Part shown: positions 51,371 through 59,881 of the stretch, in pieces
Numbering within the stretch: position 1 is the first letter of the stretch
Layout: every line of letters starts with the position of its first letter
Assembly (NCBI RefSeq): GCF_016924665.1
Contig: NZ_JAFFJT010000007.1
Location: 1 to 64,000, forward strand
DNA length: 64,000 bases
Source of the DNA: Nocardioides sp. SYSU D00038
Lineage (GTDB): Bacteria; Actinomycetota; Actinomycetes; Propionibacteriales; Nocardioidaceae
Direction: 5' to 3'
Translations under genes and position numbers: made by a program
The notes under the pieces: model-generated
Database searches by the model: none
The model's input: only the letters and a program-made list of their open reading frames with translations
Told to the model about the DNA's origin: nothing

Positions 51371-52543
51371 TCAGGGTTCCCAGGTGCCGGTGTGGTCGAC
51401 GACGACCCAGCTGTTGTGGGGTGTCTTCCACAGGAAGGTCGTCGGACCGAGGCGGTGGTAGGTCCAGCGGGTGTGGGTCTTCATGCGGTGGTGCCAGCGG
51501 CAGAGCGGGACGAGGTTGCAGGAGCAGGTGGTGCCGCCCTGCTCGTACGGCAGGGTGTGGTCGGTGTCGCAGCGTCTGGCTGGTCTGGTGCACCAGGGTG
51601 CTGCGCAGTGCTGGTGCTTCAGCTGGGTCTGCTGTTGGAGCTTGGGCGTGGGGTGATAGCTCGGTGTCTCGATGTGCTCGTTGAGGTCGATCACGGGTTT
51701 GACGGTGACCGACGTGCCGGCTTCTCGGCACCACTGCTCGACCTGGCTGACGAGCAGCGGCTGGTCGGTGGCTTCGAGGTGGCCGACCTGTTGGTCGTGG
51801 AGGTGGATCACGATCTCGCGCCCGGCATCGCCGTGGGCGAGGTGGCCGAGGGCGATGGAGCGGCGCACGTCGAGCGAGTCCTGGGTGTCGATCTTCGCGG
51901 CTGCCCTGGCGAGCGCTGCTTCGAGGTCGAAGGCGACCGCGGTGTCGACGATGGCGTCGACGTAGGCGATGCCGTGGGAGCCGTGGGTGATGGTGACGTG
52001 CCGCTGCTCGGCCGCCTTGACGCGGTCGGCTTCGGCTTGGTCGGGGTCGAACCGGAGCATGGCTTCGTTGACCAGCACCTCGATCTGCCTAGGACCGAGC
52101 CGGGTGGCCTTCGACTCGAGTCGGTGGTCGACGTAGGCGGCGCCGGCCTTGGGGAGGGTCATGGTCTGGCGGGCGACGAGGCGGGCCTTCCAGGCGACGG
52201 TGTGCCCGGACTGCACCCGGTTCCACAACCGCGGGAGGCGGTGCCGCAGCTCGAGCGCCTCGGCCAAGTAGGACCGTGCAGCGTGCGTGGAGATGCCGAG
52301 GGCGACGCCGAGCTCGGCGACGCAGAACTCCGCTACCTCGGGGCAGCCGTGTCCGCCGAGCCGGTCGGGTTGCTCGCAGCCGGGGGCGGTGTCGGAGAGG
52401 GCTTCGCCGGGGTGGAGGTCGGCCCAGGTGCACGCCCAGGCAAGGTTGTCGGCCTCGAGCCGGGCGATCTCGGTGCGGTTGCGGCGCAGCCGGTCGAGCA
52501 CCGCGTCGGCGGTGTCGAAGGGTTCGTGCTGGCTGGCTGCCAT
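51371..52543 (-). CDS. DUF222 domain HNH endonuclease
   Basis: A 390-residue protein of the REP13E12 type. A helical DUF222 region (residues about 15-250) includes GISTHAARSYLAEALELRHR. The C-terminal HNH nuclease has CDTDHTLPYEQGG, TTCSCNLVPLCRWHHRMKTH, with all metal and catalytic His present. Such genes occur in many near-identical copies in actinobacteria, are suspected to be mobile or to help move DNA, and have no proven role. The ATG at 52543 is used; a TTG at 52555 is also possible. The repeat cluster begins 100 bases upstream. Confidence 0.9.
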   Translation of the reverse strand: MAASQHEPFDTADAVLDRLRRNRTEIARLEADNLAWACTWADLHPGEALSDTAPGCEQPDRLGGHGCPEVAEFCVAELGVALGISTHAARSYLAEALELRHRLPRLWNRVQSGHTVAWKARLVARQTMTLPKAGAAYVDHRLESKATRLGPRQIEVLVNEAMLRFDPDQAEADRVKAAEQRHVTITHGSHGIAYVDAIVDTAVAFDLEAALARAAAKIDTQDSLDVRRSIALGHLAHGDAGREIVIHLHDQQVGHLEATDQPLLVSQVEQWCREAGTSVTVKPVIDLNEHIETPSYHPTPKLQQQTQLKHQHCAAPWCTRPARRCDTDHTLPYEQGGTTCSCNLVPLCRWHHRMKTHTRWTYHRLGPTTFLWKTPHNSWVVVDHTGTWEP

Positions 52544-52650
52544 ACCTTCATCCAAGCAGCGGCCACCGACAGTCTGGCCCCTGTTTTCGGGTTGTCCACA
52601 AGGGGATCCGGAACTCCTCTCGGTGGTTGTGGGAGGGCTGTCGTCTCACC

Positions 52651-52737
52651 GGGTTTCGAGACAGGCGTTGCACGCCTTCCTCAACCAGCGCCAATCGCTG
52701 GTTGAGGAAGTCGCGCTAGCGACTGTCTCGAAACCCC
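52651..52737. repeat. Head-to-head pair of type 1 repeats
   Basis: GGTTTCGAGACA, core GGCG-TTGCA-CGCC, TTCCTCAACCAGCG (52651-52690) is followed by the inverse arm GCTGGTTGAGGAAG, core TCGCGCTAGCGAC, TGTCTCGAAACCCC (52697-52737). The first core is the same as at 9621 and the second resembles the core at 9087. Confidence 0.9.
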
Positions 52738-52862
52738 CACCGGCCGAACGCCCTTCATTGCCCACGAATGCGCGCCTGGGTTTCGCCGACCCGGCGTCAA
52801 TTAACGACGGCTCGGCGAAGACCGAGCCGCCCGAGGTGGGTGCGGGAGGGCGTTCGTCTCAC
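52738..52862. other. Non-coding spacer between repeats
   Basis: No gene is seen. The bases include CGGCTCGGCGAAGACCGAGCCG, a possible hairpin (CGGCTCGG with CCGAGCCG), and TCAATTAACG, an unusual AT-rich patch. The stretch GTGCGGGAGGGCGTTCGTCTCACC resembles the lead-in sequence found before other repeat elements. Confidence 0.5.
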
Positions 52863-53078
52863 CAGGTCTCGACGACGCTCGCTGGCGCTCGCTGCTCGAC
52901 CAGCGGCAGGGCGAGCGCCCGCGCATGCTGGCGGCGCGAGCTTGCGAGTGCCGGCAGTGCGCCGTACAGCAGGCCGACCGAGGCTCGCGGTCAAGGACGC
53001 CGAAGGCGCCGCAGGGAATCCTTGACGGCGAGCGTCGGCCTGCTAAGCGCGCGGGCGCCAAGGATCAGCCGCGGAGTG
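52863..53078. repeat. Composite repeat, second copy, with nested palindrome
   Basis: Opposite in orientation to 22282-22446. The type 2 arm GGTCTCGACGACGCTCGCTG lies at 52865-52884. The block GGCGCGAGCTTGCGAGTGCC follows, and the far block ends GCGGAGTG at 53078. In the variable part a large nested palindrome is present: AGCAGGCCGAC (52968-52978) with GTCGGCCTGCT (53034-53044), and within it GTCAAGGA with TCCTTGAC around CGCCGAAGGCG. The first copy has a different, shorter hairpin at this point. Confidence 0.85.
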
Positions 53079-53110
53079 AGCCGGATCCCGAGTAAGGGGG
53101 GCTGTCGTCT

Positions 53111-53182
53111 CACCGGGTTTCGAGACAGGACTTCGTCCTTCCTCAACCAGCGAGGACGACGTTCGTCCCTCCTCAACCACCG
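53111..53182. repeat. Type 1 repeat with adjoining partial copy
   Basis: GGTTTCGAGACA, core GGACTTCGTCC, TTCCTCAACCAGCG, followed by GACGACGTTCGTCC and CTCCTCAACCACCGG, a partial copy with a related core. It ends about 50 bases before the EF-Tu paralogue stop. Confidence 0.85.
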
Positions 53183-53234
53183 GAGGCGACCCGCCGACCC
53201 GACGCCAGGAGCGTCGGGCCGGCGAGTCCAGCCC

Positions 53235-54422
53235 TCAGTCGCGCACGGCGGTGACCGTGCCGGCCGCGACGGTGCGGTTGCCCTCGCGGACGGCGAAGCC
53301 CAGGCCGGGCTCCATGGCGACCGGCTTGCCGAGGCGCACGGTCACTTCGAGCGAGTCGCCCGGGTGGACCAGGTCGACGCCGCCGAGGTCCAGCCCACCG
53401 GGGACGTCGGTCGTCCGGAAGTAGAACTGCGGCTGGTAGTCGGCGGTGAACGGCGTGTGCCGGCCACCCTCGGCGGCGGTGAGGGCGTGCAGGTCGGCGG
53501 TGAACTCCGTGTGCGGCTGCACCGAGCCCGGCACGGCCAGCACCTGGCCGCGGCGCACGTCCTCACGGCGTACGCCGCGCAGCAGCACCGCCGCGTTGTC
53601 GCCGGCCTGGACGGCGTCGAGGGTCTTGCCGAACGACTCCATCCCGATCGCGACCGAGGCCGTGGTCGGGCCCAGCCCGACCACCTCGACCGACTCGCCG
53701 ACGCGCAGCACGCCACGCTCGACCGCACCGGTGACGACGGTGCCGCGCCCGCTGATGGTGATCACGTTCTCGACCGGCATCAGGAACGGGCCGTCGAAGT
53801 CGCGCTCGGGCGCGGGGACGTAGGAGTCGACCGCGTCGAGGAGCTCCTGCACCGAGGACACCCACCGGTCCTCACCGGCGAGCGCGCCCAGCGCTGAGAC
53901 CCGCACGACCGGCACCTCGTCGCCGGGGAACCCGTAGTCCGAGAGCAGCTCGCGGACCTCGAGCTCGACCAGGTCGAGCAGGTCGTCGTCGTCGACGGTG
54001 TCGGCCTTGTTCATGGCCACCACCAGGTAGGGGACGCCGACCCGCTGCGCGAGCAGCACGTGCTCGCGCGTCTGCGGCATGGCGCCGTCCTGGGCGGAGA
54101 CCACGAGGATCGCGGCGTCGACCTGGGCTGCGCCGGTGATCATGTTCTTCACGTAGTCGGCGTGACCCGGCATGTCGACGTGGGCGTAGTGACGGGTGGC
54201 CGTCTCGTACTCCACGTGCGAGATGTTGATCGTGATCCCGCGGGCGACCTCCTCCGGCGACCGGTCGATGCCGTCGAACGCGACGAAGGCGTTGGCGGTC
54301 GGGTCGGCGTCGGCGAGGACCTTGGTGATGGCGGCGGTCAGGGTCGTCTTCCCGTGGTCGACGTGACCCATCGTGCCGATGTTGAGGTGCGGCTTGGCCC
54401 GCACGAACTGGCTCTTGGCCAT
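53235..54422 (-). CDS. EF-Tu paralogue, tuf3-like
   Basis: A 395-residue translation factor. G1 is GHVDHGKT (residues 19-26), G2 ARGITI, G3 DMPGH (residues 83-87) with the catalytic His, and G4 NKAD. Domains 2 and 3 are complete, so it should bind aminoacyl-tRNA. It differs from the standard actinobacterial EF-Tu: DMPGH replaces DCPGH, and there are many changes in domains 1 and 3. It stands alone, not in a str operon with fusA and rps genes. It resembles the divergent Tuf3 of Streptomyces, which has been connected with elfamycin resistance. The identification as tuf3 is an inference. Confidence 0.88.
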   Translation of the reverse strand: MAKSQFVRAKPHLNIGTMGHVDHGKTTLTAAITKVLADADPTANAFVAFDGIDRSPEEVARGITINISHVEYETATRHYAHVDMPGHADYVKNMITGAAQVDAAILVVSAQDGAMPQTREHVLLAQRVGVPYLVVAMNKADTVDDDDLLDLVELEVRELLSDYGFPGDEVPVVRVSALGALAGEDRWVSSVQELLDAVDSYVPAPERDFDGPFLMPVENVITISGRGTVVTGAVERGVLRVGESVEVVGLGPTTASVAIGMESFGKTLDAVQAGDNAAVLLRGVRREDVRRGQVLAVPGSVQPHTEFTADLHALTAAEGGRHTPFTADYQPQFYFRTTDVPGGLDLGGVDLVHPGDSLEVTVRLGKPVAMEPGLGFAVREGNRTVAAGTVTAVRD

Positions 54423-54437
54423 GGCTGTGCTTCTTCT

Positions 54438-54509
54438 TCCTGACGACAGGGGTGGTGCAGGACCTCGAGGGAGGGACGACCCACCCCCGTGGTCCTGCGT
54501 GCGTCAGGA
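54438..54509 (-). promoter_or_regulatory. Structured leader of the EF-Tu paralogue
   Basis: In + coordinates TCCTGACG (54438-54445) pairs with CGTCAGGA (54502-54509), GCAGGACC (54457-54464) with GGTCCTGC (54491-54498), and GGGGTGG (54449-54455) with CCACCCC (54481-54487). The last two helices cross, so they either form a pseudoknot or exclude each other. On the minus-strand transcript the outer arm near the gene ends in AGGA, the best ribosome-binding site candidate, 14 bases before the ATG. Confidence 0.6.
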
Positions 54510-54646
54510 GGTGAGTCGGCGTCGCGCTTCGACCCGCGCGACGAGGGCCGGACGGCAGCGGCCGTCCAGCATCGCGAGGGGAGCTGCGGACATGGTGGTC
54601 ATGGTGCGGCCTCAACGCCGGGGGTCGCCACTGGTATTCCTAGGGG

Positions 54647-55426
54647 GTGCGCCTCGCGACCTGGAACGTCAACTCGCTCCGCTCCCGCATCGATCGCGTG
54701 GAGGCGTTCGTGCAGCGCCACGACGTCGACGTGCTGGCCGTGCAGGAGACCAAGGCGCGCGAGGACCAGCTGCCGCTGATGGGCCTGCAGTCGCTGGGCT
54801 ACGACGTCGCGGCCGCCGGCACCAACCAGTGGAACGGCGTCGCGATCCTCAGCCGGGTCGGTCTCGACGACGTGCAGGTGGGGTTCGAGGGGATGCCCGG
54901 GTGGGGCGACCCGGTGGTGGGCGAGGCCCGCGCGATCGGGGCGACCTGCGCGGGCGTGCGGGTGTGGAGCCTCTACGTGCCCAACGGCCGCAAGCCGGAC
55001 GACCCCCACTACGTCTACAAGCTCGACTGGCTGGCCCGGCTCCGCGACGCGGCGCAGCCGTGGCTGGAGGGCCAGACGGCCCTGGTCGGCGACTGGAACA
55101 TCTGCCCCACGGACGACGACGTCTTCGACCCCGCACAGTTCCGCAAGTCCACCCACGTGACGCCGCCGGAGCGGGCGGCGTTCCAGGCCTTCCTCGACTC
55201 CGGGTACGCCGAGGTGACCCGCGCGCACGCCCCCGGCTACACCTACTGGGACTACTACCGGCAGCGGTTCGAGCGCGACCGCGGGCTGAAGATCGACTTC
55301 GTGCTGGCCTCGCCGGCGCTCGCCAGCCGGGTCACCGGCGCGTTCGTCGACCGCGACGAGCGCGACCCCGCCCGGGGCACGGGCAGCCCGTCCGACCACG
55401 CGCCGGTGGTCGTCGACCTCGCCTGA
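54647..55426 (+). CDS. xthA: Exodeoxyribonuclease III
   Basis: A 259-residue AP endonuclease/3'-5' exonuclease of base-excision repair. Motifs are TWNVNSLRSR, LAVQETKARE (catalytic Glu), YVPNGRKPDD, LVGDWNICPTDDDV (Asp/Asn) and SDHAPVVVDL (catalytic Asp-His). The length is typical of ExoIII. The GTG at 54647 follows a -10-like TATTCC (54635-54640) by 6 bases, so it is probably leaderless. Confidence 0.95.
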   Translation: MRLATWNVNSLRSRIDRVEAFVQRHDVDVLAVQETKAREDQLPLMGLQSLGYDVAAAGTNQWNGVAILSRVGLDDVQVGFEGMPGWGDPVVGEARAIGATCAGVRVWSLYVPNGRKPDDPHYVYKLDWLARLRDAAQPWLEGQTALVGDWNICPTDDDVFDPAQFRKSTHVTPPERAAFQAFLDSGYAEVTRAHAPGYTYWDYYRQRFERDRGLKIDFVLASPALASRVTGAFVDRDERDPARGTGSPSDHAPVVVDLA

Positions 55427-55462
55427 GGCCGGTCCGGCTCCCCACTGTCGGAGGTCGGGTCC

Positions 55463-56551
55463 ATGCTCGTGGGCATGGAGATGGTGGTGGTGCTGGTGGG
55501 GCTGGCCGTGGGGCTCGTGCTGGGCCTCGCCCTGGGCGCGGTCGGCGGCGTGCTGTGGGTGCGGTCGCGCCCCGAGCACGTCGCGTCCGTGGGTCGCGGC
55601 ATGGTCGACCAGGCCGAGGTGATGCAGGAGCTCGACCGGCTGAGCGACCAGATGCGCGACCTCGAGCACCAGCGGGCCACCTGGCAGGGCCAGCTCAACG
55701 AGCAGGTGCAGTCGATGCGCAGCTCCACCGAGCTGCTGCGTCGCGAGACCCAGTCGCTCTCCACCGCGCTGCGCAGGCCCCAGGTGCGCGGCCGCTGGGG
55801 CGAGCTCCACCTGCGCCGGGCCGTCGAGCTGGCCGGGCTGGTCGACCGCTGCGACTTCAGCGAGCAGGTGCGGCTCGACGACGGCGCCCGGCGCCCCGAC
55901 CTGGTGGTCCACCTGGTCGGCGGGCGCACGGTGGTCGTCGACGCGAAGGTGCCGCTCGACGCCCACCTCGACGCCACCGCCACAAACGACGACGAGGAGC
56001 GGCGCCGCCACCTCGAGCGGCACGCCCGCCAGTTGCGCACCCACGTCGACCAGCTCGGGGCGAAGGGCTACTGGCGCTCGCTGCCCGAGACCCCGGAGTT
56101 CGTGGTGCTGTTCGTGCCGGCGGAGTCGTTCCTGGCCGCCGCCCTCGACGCCGACCCCGGCCTGATCGAGCACGCCGCCACCCGGCAGGTCGTGCTGGCC
56201 ACGCCCACCACCCTGATCGCGCTGCTGCGCACCGTGGCCCACGGCTGGAGCCACGAGGCGCTGGCCGCGCAGGCGCGCGAGATCCACCGGCTCGGGCGCG
56301 AGCTGCACGGCCGGCTGACGACGTTCAGCGGCCACCTCGACGGCCTCGGGCGGGCGCTCAACAGCGCGGCCACCACCTACAACCAGGCGGTGGGCTCCCT
56401 GGAGAGCCGGGTGCTGGTCACCGCCCGCCGGATGGGCGAGCTGGGGGGCGACGACGCCGCGCTGCCCTCGCCCCGGCCGGTGGAGCTGCGCGCCGTCGAG
56501 CGGCGCGGCGGCACCGACGGCCCGAGCGGCGACCGTAGCGTGGCGGGGTAG
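55463..56551 (+). CDS. rmuC: DNA recombination protein RmuC
   Basis: A 362-residue protein with one N-terminal membrane span (residues about 7-32), a coiled coil (QAEVMQELDRLSDQMRDLEH and on) and the RmuC nuclease-like domain: RGRWGELHLRRAVELAGLVD, then VVVDAKVPLDAH and PEFVVLFVPAESFLAAAL. RmuC limits inversions and rearrangements in E. coli. The start is uncertain by a few codons; the first Met at 55463 is used. Confidence 0.92.
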   Translation: MLVGMEMVVVLVGLAVGLVLGLALGAVGGVLWVRSRPEHVASVGRGMVDQAEVMQELDRLSDQMRDLEHQRATWQGQLNEQVQSMRSSTELLRRETQSLSTALRRPQVRGRWGELHLRRAVELAGLVDRCDFSEQVRLDDGARRPDLVVHLVGGRTVVVDAKVPLDAHLDATATNDDEERRRHLERHARQLRTHVDQLGAKGYWRSLPETPEFVVLFVPAESFLAAALDADPGLIEHAATRQVVLATPTTLIALLRTVAHGWSHEALAAQAREIHRLGRELHGRLTTFSGHLDGLGRALNSAATTYNQAVGSLESRVLVTARRMGELGGDDAALPSPRPVELRAVERRGGTDGPSGDRSVAG

Positions 56552-56562
56552 GAGGCGTGGTC

Positions 56563-56967
56563 ATGGCGAGCGAGCGGTCGGTGTGGGTCGACGGCCAGGA
56601 GTCGGGCCGCCAGGTGGTCGCCCTCGGCGCGGCGGTGGCCCTCACGGTCGTGGTCGTCGACATCGCCCTGTTCGAGCGGGTCGGCGTGGCGTTCGACCTC
56701 TGCTTCGTGGCGCTCTGCGTCGGCCTGGCGCTCCAGGTGCGTCCCGGCGACTTCTACACCGTGGCGGTGCTGCCCCCGCTGCTGCTCACCGGCGTCTTCG
56801 GGCTGCTGGCAGCCACCCGGCCCGCGACGATCGCGCACGGCGACGACGGGTTCGTGCAGGCGCTGGTGGCCGGCATCGCCCACCACGCGGTCGCCCTCGG
56901 CGTCGGGTACGCCCTCTGCCTGGGCTGCCTGGCGCTCCGCGACCGGGCGCTCAGGCGAACCGGCTGA
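56563..56967 (+). CDS. DUF6542-like membrane protein
   Basis: A 134-residue protein with four membrane spans (VVALGAAVALTVVVVDIALF; LCFVALCVGLALQ; VAVLPPLLLTGVFGLLA; HHAVALGVGYALCLGCLALR). The central VRPGDFYTVAVLPPLLL text fits DUF6542, an actinobacterial family of unknown role. GGAGG at 56551-56555 fixes the ATG at 56563, 7 bases on, rather than the in-frame GTG at 56557. It overlaps the next gene tail to tail by 17 bases. Confidence 0.78.
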   Translation: MASERSVWVDGQESGRQVVALGAAVALTVVVVDIALFERVGVAFDLCFVALCVGLALQVRPGDFYTVAVLPPLLLTGVFGLLAATRPATIAHGDDGFVQALVAGIAHHAVALGVGYALCLGCLALRDRALRRTG

Positions 56968-57574
56968 CGTCACCGGCCCCCTCGCGCAGCACCTCGGGCT
57001 CGCCCTCGGACCAGTCGATGACCGTGGTCGGCTCGGCCGGGGTCTCCCCCGCCTCGACCACCACGTCGACGTCGTGGTCGAGGTCCTCCTTGATCTCCCA
57101 GCCCATCGTCCGCGGCTCGCTCTCTCCGGGGAGGATCAGCGTGCTGCTGAGCAGCGGCTCGCCGAGCAGGTCGAGCAGCGCCTGCACGACGTGGTGGTCG
57201 GGGATGCGGACGCCCACGGTGCGCTTCTTGGGGTGCAGCAGCCGCTTCGGCACCTCCGGCGTGCCGGGAAGGATGAACGTGTACGGCCCCGGCGTCGCGG
57301 CCCGGATCGCCCGGAACGCGGCGTTGTCGACGTGCACCAGCTGGCCGAGCTGGGAGAAGTCCTTGCAGACCAGGGTGAAGTGGTGGCGGTCGTCGAGACC
57401 GCGGATCCTCAGGATGCGGTCGCGACCCTCGCGGTTGCCGATCCGCGACCCCAGCGCGTAGCCGGAGTCGGTGGGGTAGGCGATCAGCGCGTCGTCGCGG
57501 AGCGCGTCGACGACCTGCTGGAGCAGGCGCGGCTGCGGGTTGTCGGGGTGGATGTCGACGTAACGGGCGGCCAC
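56951..57574 (-). CDS. Sua5/YciO/YrdC-family protein
   Basis: A 207-residue protein of the L-threonylcarbamoyladenylate synthase superfamily. KRTVGVRIPDHHVVQALLDL and YPTDSGYALGSRIGNREGRD are the diagnostic regions (the nucleotide-binding Tyr/Lys/Arg area). The size and the HHFTLVCKDFSQLGQ stretch fit the YciO subgroup, whose role in tRNA t6A synthesis is not shown. The GTG at 57574 follows a -10-like TAGCAT by 8 bases, so it is probably leaderless. Confidence 0.88.
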   Translation of the reverse strand: MAARYVDIHPDNPQPRLLQQVVDALRDDALIAYPTDSGYALGSRIGNREGRDRILRIRGLDDRHHFTLVCKDFSQLGQLVHVDNAAFRAIRAATPGPYTFILPGTPEVPKRLLHPKKRTVGVRIPDHHVVQALLDLLGEPLLSSTLILPGESEPRTMGWEIKEDLDHDVDVVVEAGETPAEPTTVIDWSEGEPEVLREGAGDVSRFA

Positions 57575-57745
57575 GACCGGCCATGCTACGGCGCGCGGGC
57601 GCCCATCCCCACCACACGGACCAGGGTCGAGCAGTTTTGCCGTTCCGGTTGCAAGCCGACACGCCGATGACCACACTTGCAACTCAAGTCTCAACCGTCA
57701 CATGGGGGAGCTCCGGCGCCGACCGGGGCTGGAAGGTGCGTAGGC
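57575..57745. promoter_or_regulatory. Upstream region of the BcsB-like gene
   Basis: This gap holds GTTGCAA (57648-57654) and TTGCAAC (57677-57683), the same two half-sites as in the palindrome upstream of the Fec-type operon, here spaced by 22 bases. A stretch TTGCAACTCAAGTCTCAACC follows. GGAAGG (57731-57736) is the ribosome-binding site for the downstream gene. No promoter is certain. Confidence 0.4.
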
Positions 57746-59881
57746 GTGCTCAAGGCCCGATCGGTCGGCCTCACCGCTGTGGGGATCGGCCTGGCGCTCG
57801 CGCTGCCCGCCGGCGGCGCGCAGGCCGCGACCGCACCCGTGGCGGGCACGCTGTCGACCGCCACCACGACCACCAGCCGGGTCGACGTCGCCGTACCGCC
57901 CGGGGTGACGCCCTACGCCATCAGCGCGGTGCTCACCCAGCGCGAGGTCGTGCCTGGCGGCTACGTCGACCTGCTCGTCAACGGGCGCCCGGCCCTGACC
58001 GTGGCGTCCACGCTCTACCAGAAGATCTCGGTGCCGGTCTCGAGCGCCGACGTGGTCGCCGACGGCACCATCGCCCTGACGCTGCGCACCCGCGGCGCCG
58101 ATGGCGACGTCTCCTGCTTCCCGGCCGCCGGCGACGCCGAGCTGCGCAAGATCGCGATCGAGCACGACGGCACCGAGACCCCGCCCACCTCGGTGGCGGA
58201 CTTCCTCACCCCCGCGGTCACCTCGGTCGCCGTGCTGGTGCCACCCGCCCCGACCGACGACCTGCTCGAGGCGGCGCTGGCCGCGGTGGGCGCGCTGGCC
58301 TCCCGCTTCCCCGCCGGCACCCCGGTCACGCTGGGCACGACCGACGAGGCGCCGGCGACGCAGGCCGGGCAGCGGGTCGTGTCGCTCGTCGAGGCCGACG
58401 GCGGCCCGACCGCGACGGTGTCGAGCGACACCGGGGTCGCGACGTTGACCCTGGCGGGCCGCGGACCCGACCTGACCGCCGCGGCCCGGGCCCTCGGCAG
58501 CGACGACCTGGCCCTGGCCGGCTCCGGCGACGTCGGCGCGATCGCCGACGACACCGTCCGCGACGTGGGTCGCGAGCGCACGCTGGCCCAGCTGGGCGCC
58601 ACCGACCTCGACCTCGCGGGCTACGGCGAGACCGCGACGGTGATGAGCCTGCGACCCGACGCCTTCGGCGACACCGTCGAGGAGCTGCGGCTCCACCTCG
58701 TCGGCACCCACTCCGCGGTGCCGGAGGCCGCCCGGGCCCGCCTCGACGTCAGCCTCGACGGCCGGCTGCTCGACTCGGTGGTGCTCGACGAGGACGCCGC
58801 GCTCGAGCTCGACGTCACGGTGCCCGGCGACCGCCTGACCTCGGCGGGCGAGCTCTCGCTCGCGCTGGTGGCGATCCCCGAGTCGGGCGCGACGACCTGT
58901 GTCACCGACGGCGAGCTGCCGCTCACCATCGACGTCGACGAGGAGGCCTCGACCGTCGAGGCCGAGCCCGGCGAGGGGCCGCGCACCGGCTTCCAGCGGT
59001 TCCCGGCGGCGCTGCGGGGCGAGCTCCCCGTCGCGCTGCGGCCCACCGACCCCGCCGAGCGGCTCGAGGCGGCCCGCGACGCCGCCGCGCTGGTGGCCGC
59101 CCTGCAGCGCGTCGCCGGCGCGCCGCTGCGGGTCTCGCTGGTCGACCCCGACGACCTCACCGGCGGGGACCGCTCGGGGCTGCTGGTCGGTGCGGGCTAC
59201 GCCGACTCGGTGGCGCTCGACGCCCCGCTGCGGCTGTCCGGCATGCGCCTGCTCGAGACCGCGGACGGCGCCTTCGAGGTCGACAGCGAGCAGCCGTTCG
59301 CCGCGCTCGAGGCGGTGCGCAACGGCGACCGCGACGTGCTCGTGCTCGGCAGCTGGGCGCCCGGCGACACGGCCGCCCCCGCCGCCCTCTCCCACAAGCT
59401 CACCGACCGGGTGACCGGCGAGGGCTGGCAGCGGCTGCAGCACGACGTCGTCGTCGCCGACGACGCCCACGCCGGCTTCGCTCTCGACAGCGGGGCCGAG
59501 CCGGGCCCGGGTCGCGACGACGACGAGGACGACGAGAACTCCTACGCTCCGCTGTTCATCGCCGCCATCCTGGTGCTGCTCGCACTCCTGGCGGTGCAGG
59601 TGATCATGTCGATCCGGCGTGACCGCCGGGCCCGTGAGGAGGACGACGACCCGCGGCCGGCCGCGCCCGTCGTACCGCCGATGCCCGAGCCGGCCCCCGA
59701 GCCGGACCCGGAGCCTCACCTCGAGCCGGAGCCGACCACCCGGGCGGCAGCCGAGCCACGCACCGCGCCCGACCCGGATGTCTACGACGACGAGGACGAC
59801 TACGATCCCGACGACTTCGGCGACGGGGCGACCACGACCGGCCGCGGTCCGGACCGGTCGACCGACCAGCCGGCCGACTAG
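57746..59881 (+). CDS. BcsB-like cellulose synthase-associated protein
   Basis: A 711-residue exported protein. Residues 1-28 are a signal peptide (VGLTAVGIGLALALPAGGAQ). The large outer part has BcsB-like beta domains with paired Cys near residues 120 and 390. One membrane span lies near residues 590-615 (PLFIAAILVLLALLAVQVIM), followed by an acidic cytoplasmic tail of about 95 residues rich in Pro, Glu and Asp. BcsB guides a beta-glucan out of a glycosyltransferase, but no BcsA-like gene is in the window. GGAAGG fixes the GTG at 57746. Confidence 0.65.
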   Translation: MLKARSVGLTAVGIGLALALPAGGAQAATAPVAGTLSTATTTTSRVDVAVPPGVTPYAISAVLTQREVVPGGYVDLLVNGRPALTVASTLYQKISVPVSSADVVADGTIALTLRTRGADGDVSCFPAAGDAELRKIAIEHDGTETPPTSVADFLTPAVTSVAVLVPPAPTDDLLEAALAAVGALASRFPAGTPVTLGTTDEAPATQAGQRVVSLVEADGGPTATVSSDTGVATLTLAGRGPDLTAAARALGSDDLALAGSGDVGAIADDTVRDVGRERTLAQLGATDLDLAGYGETATVMSLRPDAFGDTVEELRLHLVGTHSAVPEAARARLDVSLDGRLLDSVVLDEDAALELDVTVPGDRLTSAGELSLALVAIPESGATTCVTDGELPLTIDVDEEASTVEAEPGEGPRTGFQRFPAALRGELPVALRPTDPAERLEAARDAAALVAALQRVAGAPLRVSLVDPDDLTGGDRSGLLVGAGYADSVALDAPLRLSGMRLLETADGAFEVDSEQPFAALEAVRNGDRDVLVLGSWAPGDTAAPAALSHKLTDRVTGEGWQRLQHDVVVADDAHAGFALDSGAEPGPGRDDDEDDENSYAPLFIAAILVLLALLAVQVIMSIRRDRRAREEDDDPRPAAPVVPPMPEPAPEPDPEPHLEPEPTTRAAAEPRTAPDPDVYDDEDDYDPDDFGDGATTTGRGPDRSTDQPAD

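Noticed and set aside
52651..53182. Repeat cluster considered as a CRISPR array
   Set aside because: The copies differ in orientation and spacing, spacers are not of uniform length, the outer arms form hairpins and no cas gene is present.
57583..59622. 679-codon plus-strand frame overlapping the BcsB-like gene
   Set aside because: It is a shifted frame of the supported gene. The supported one has a signal peptide, a membrane span and a good ribosome-binding site.
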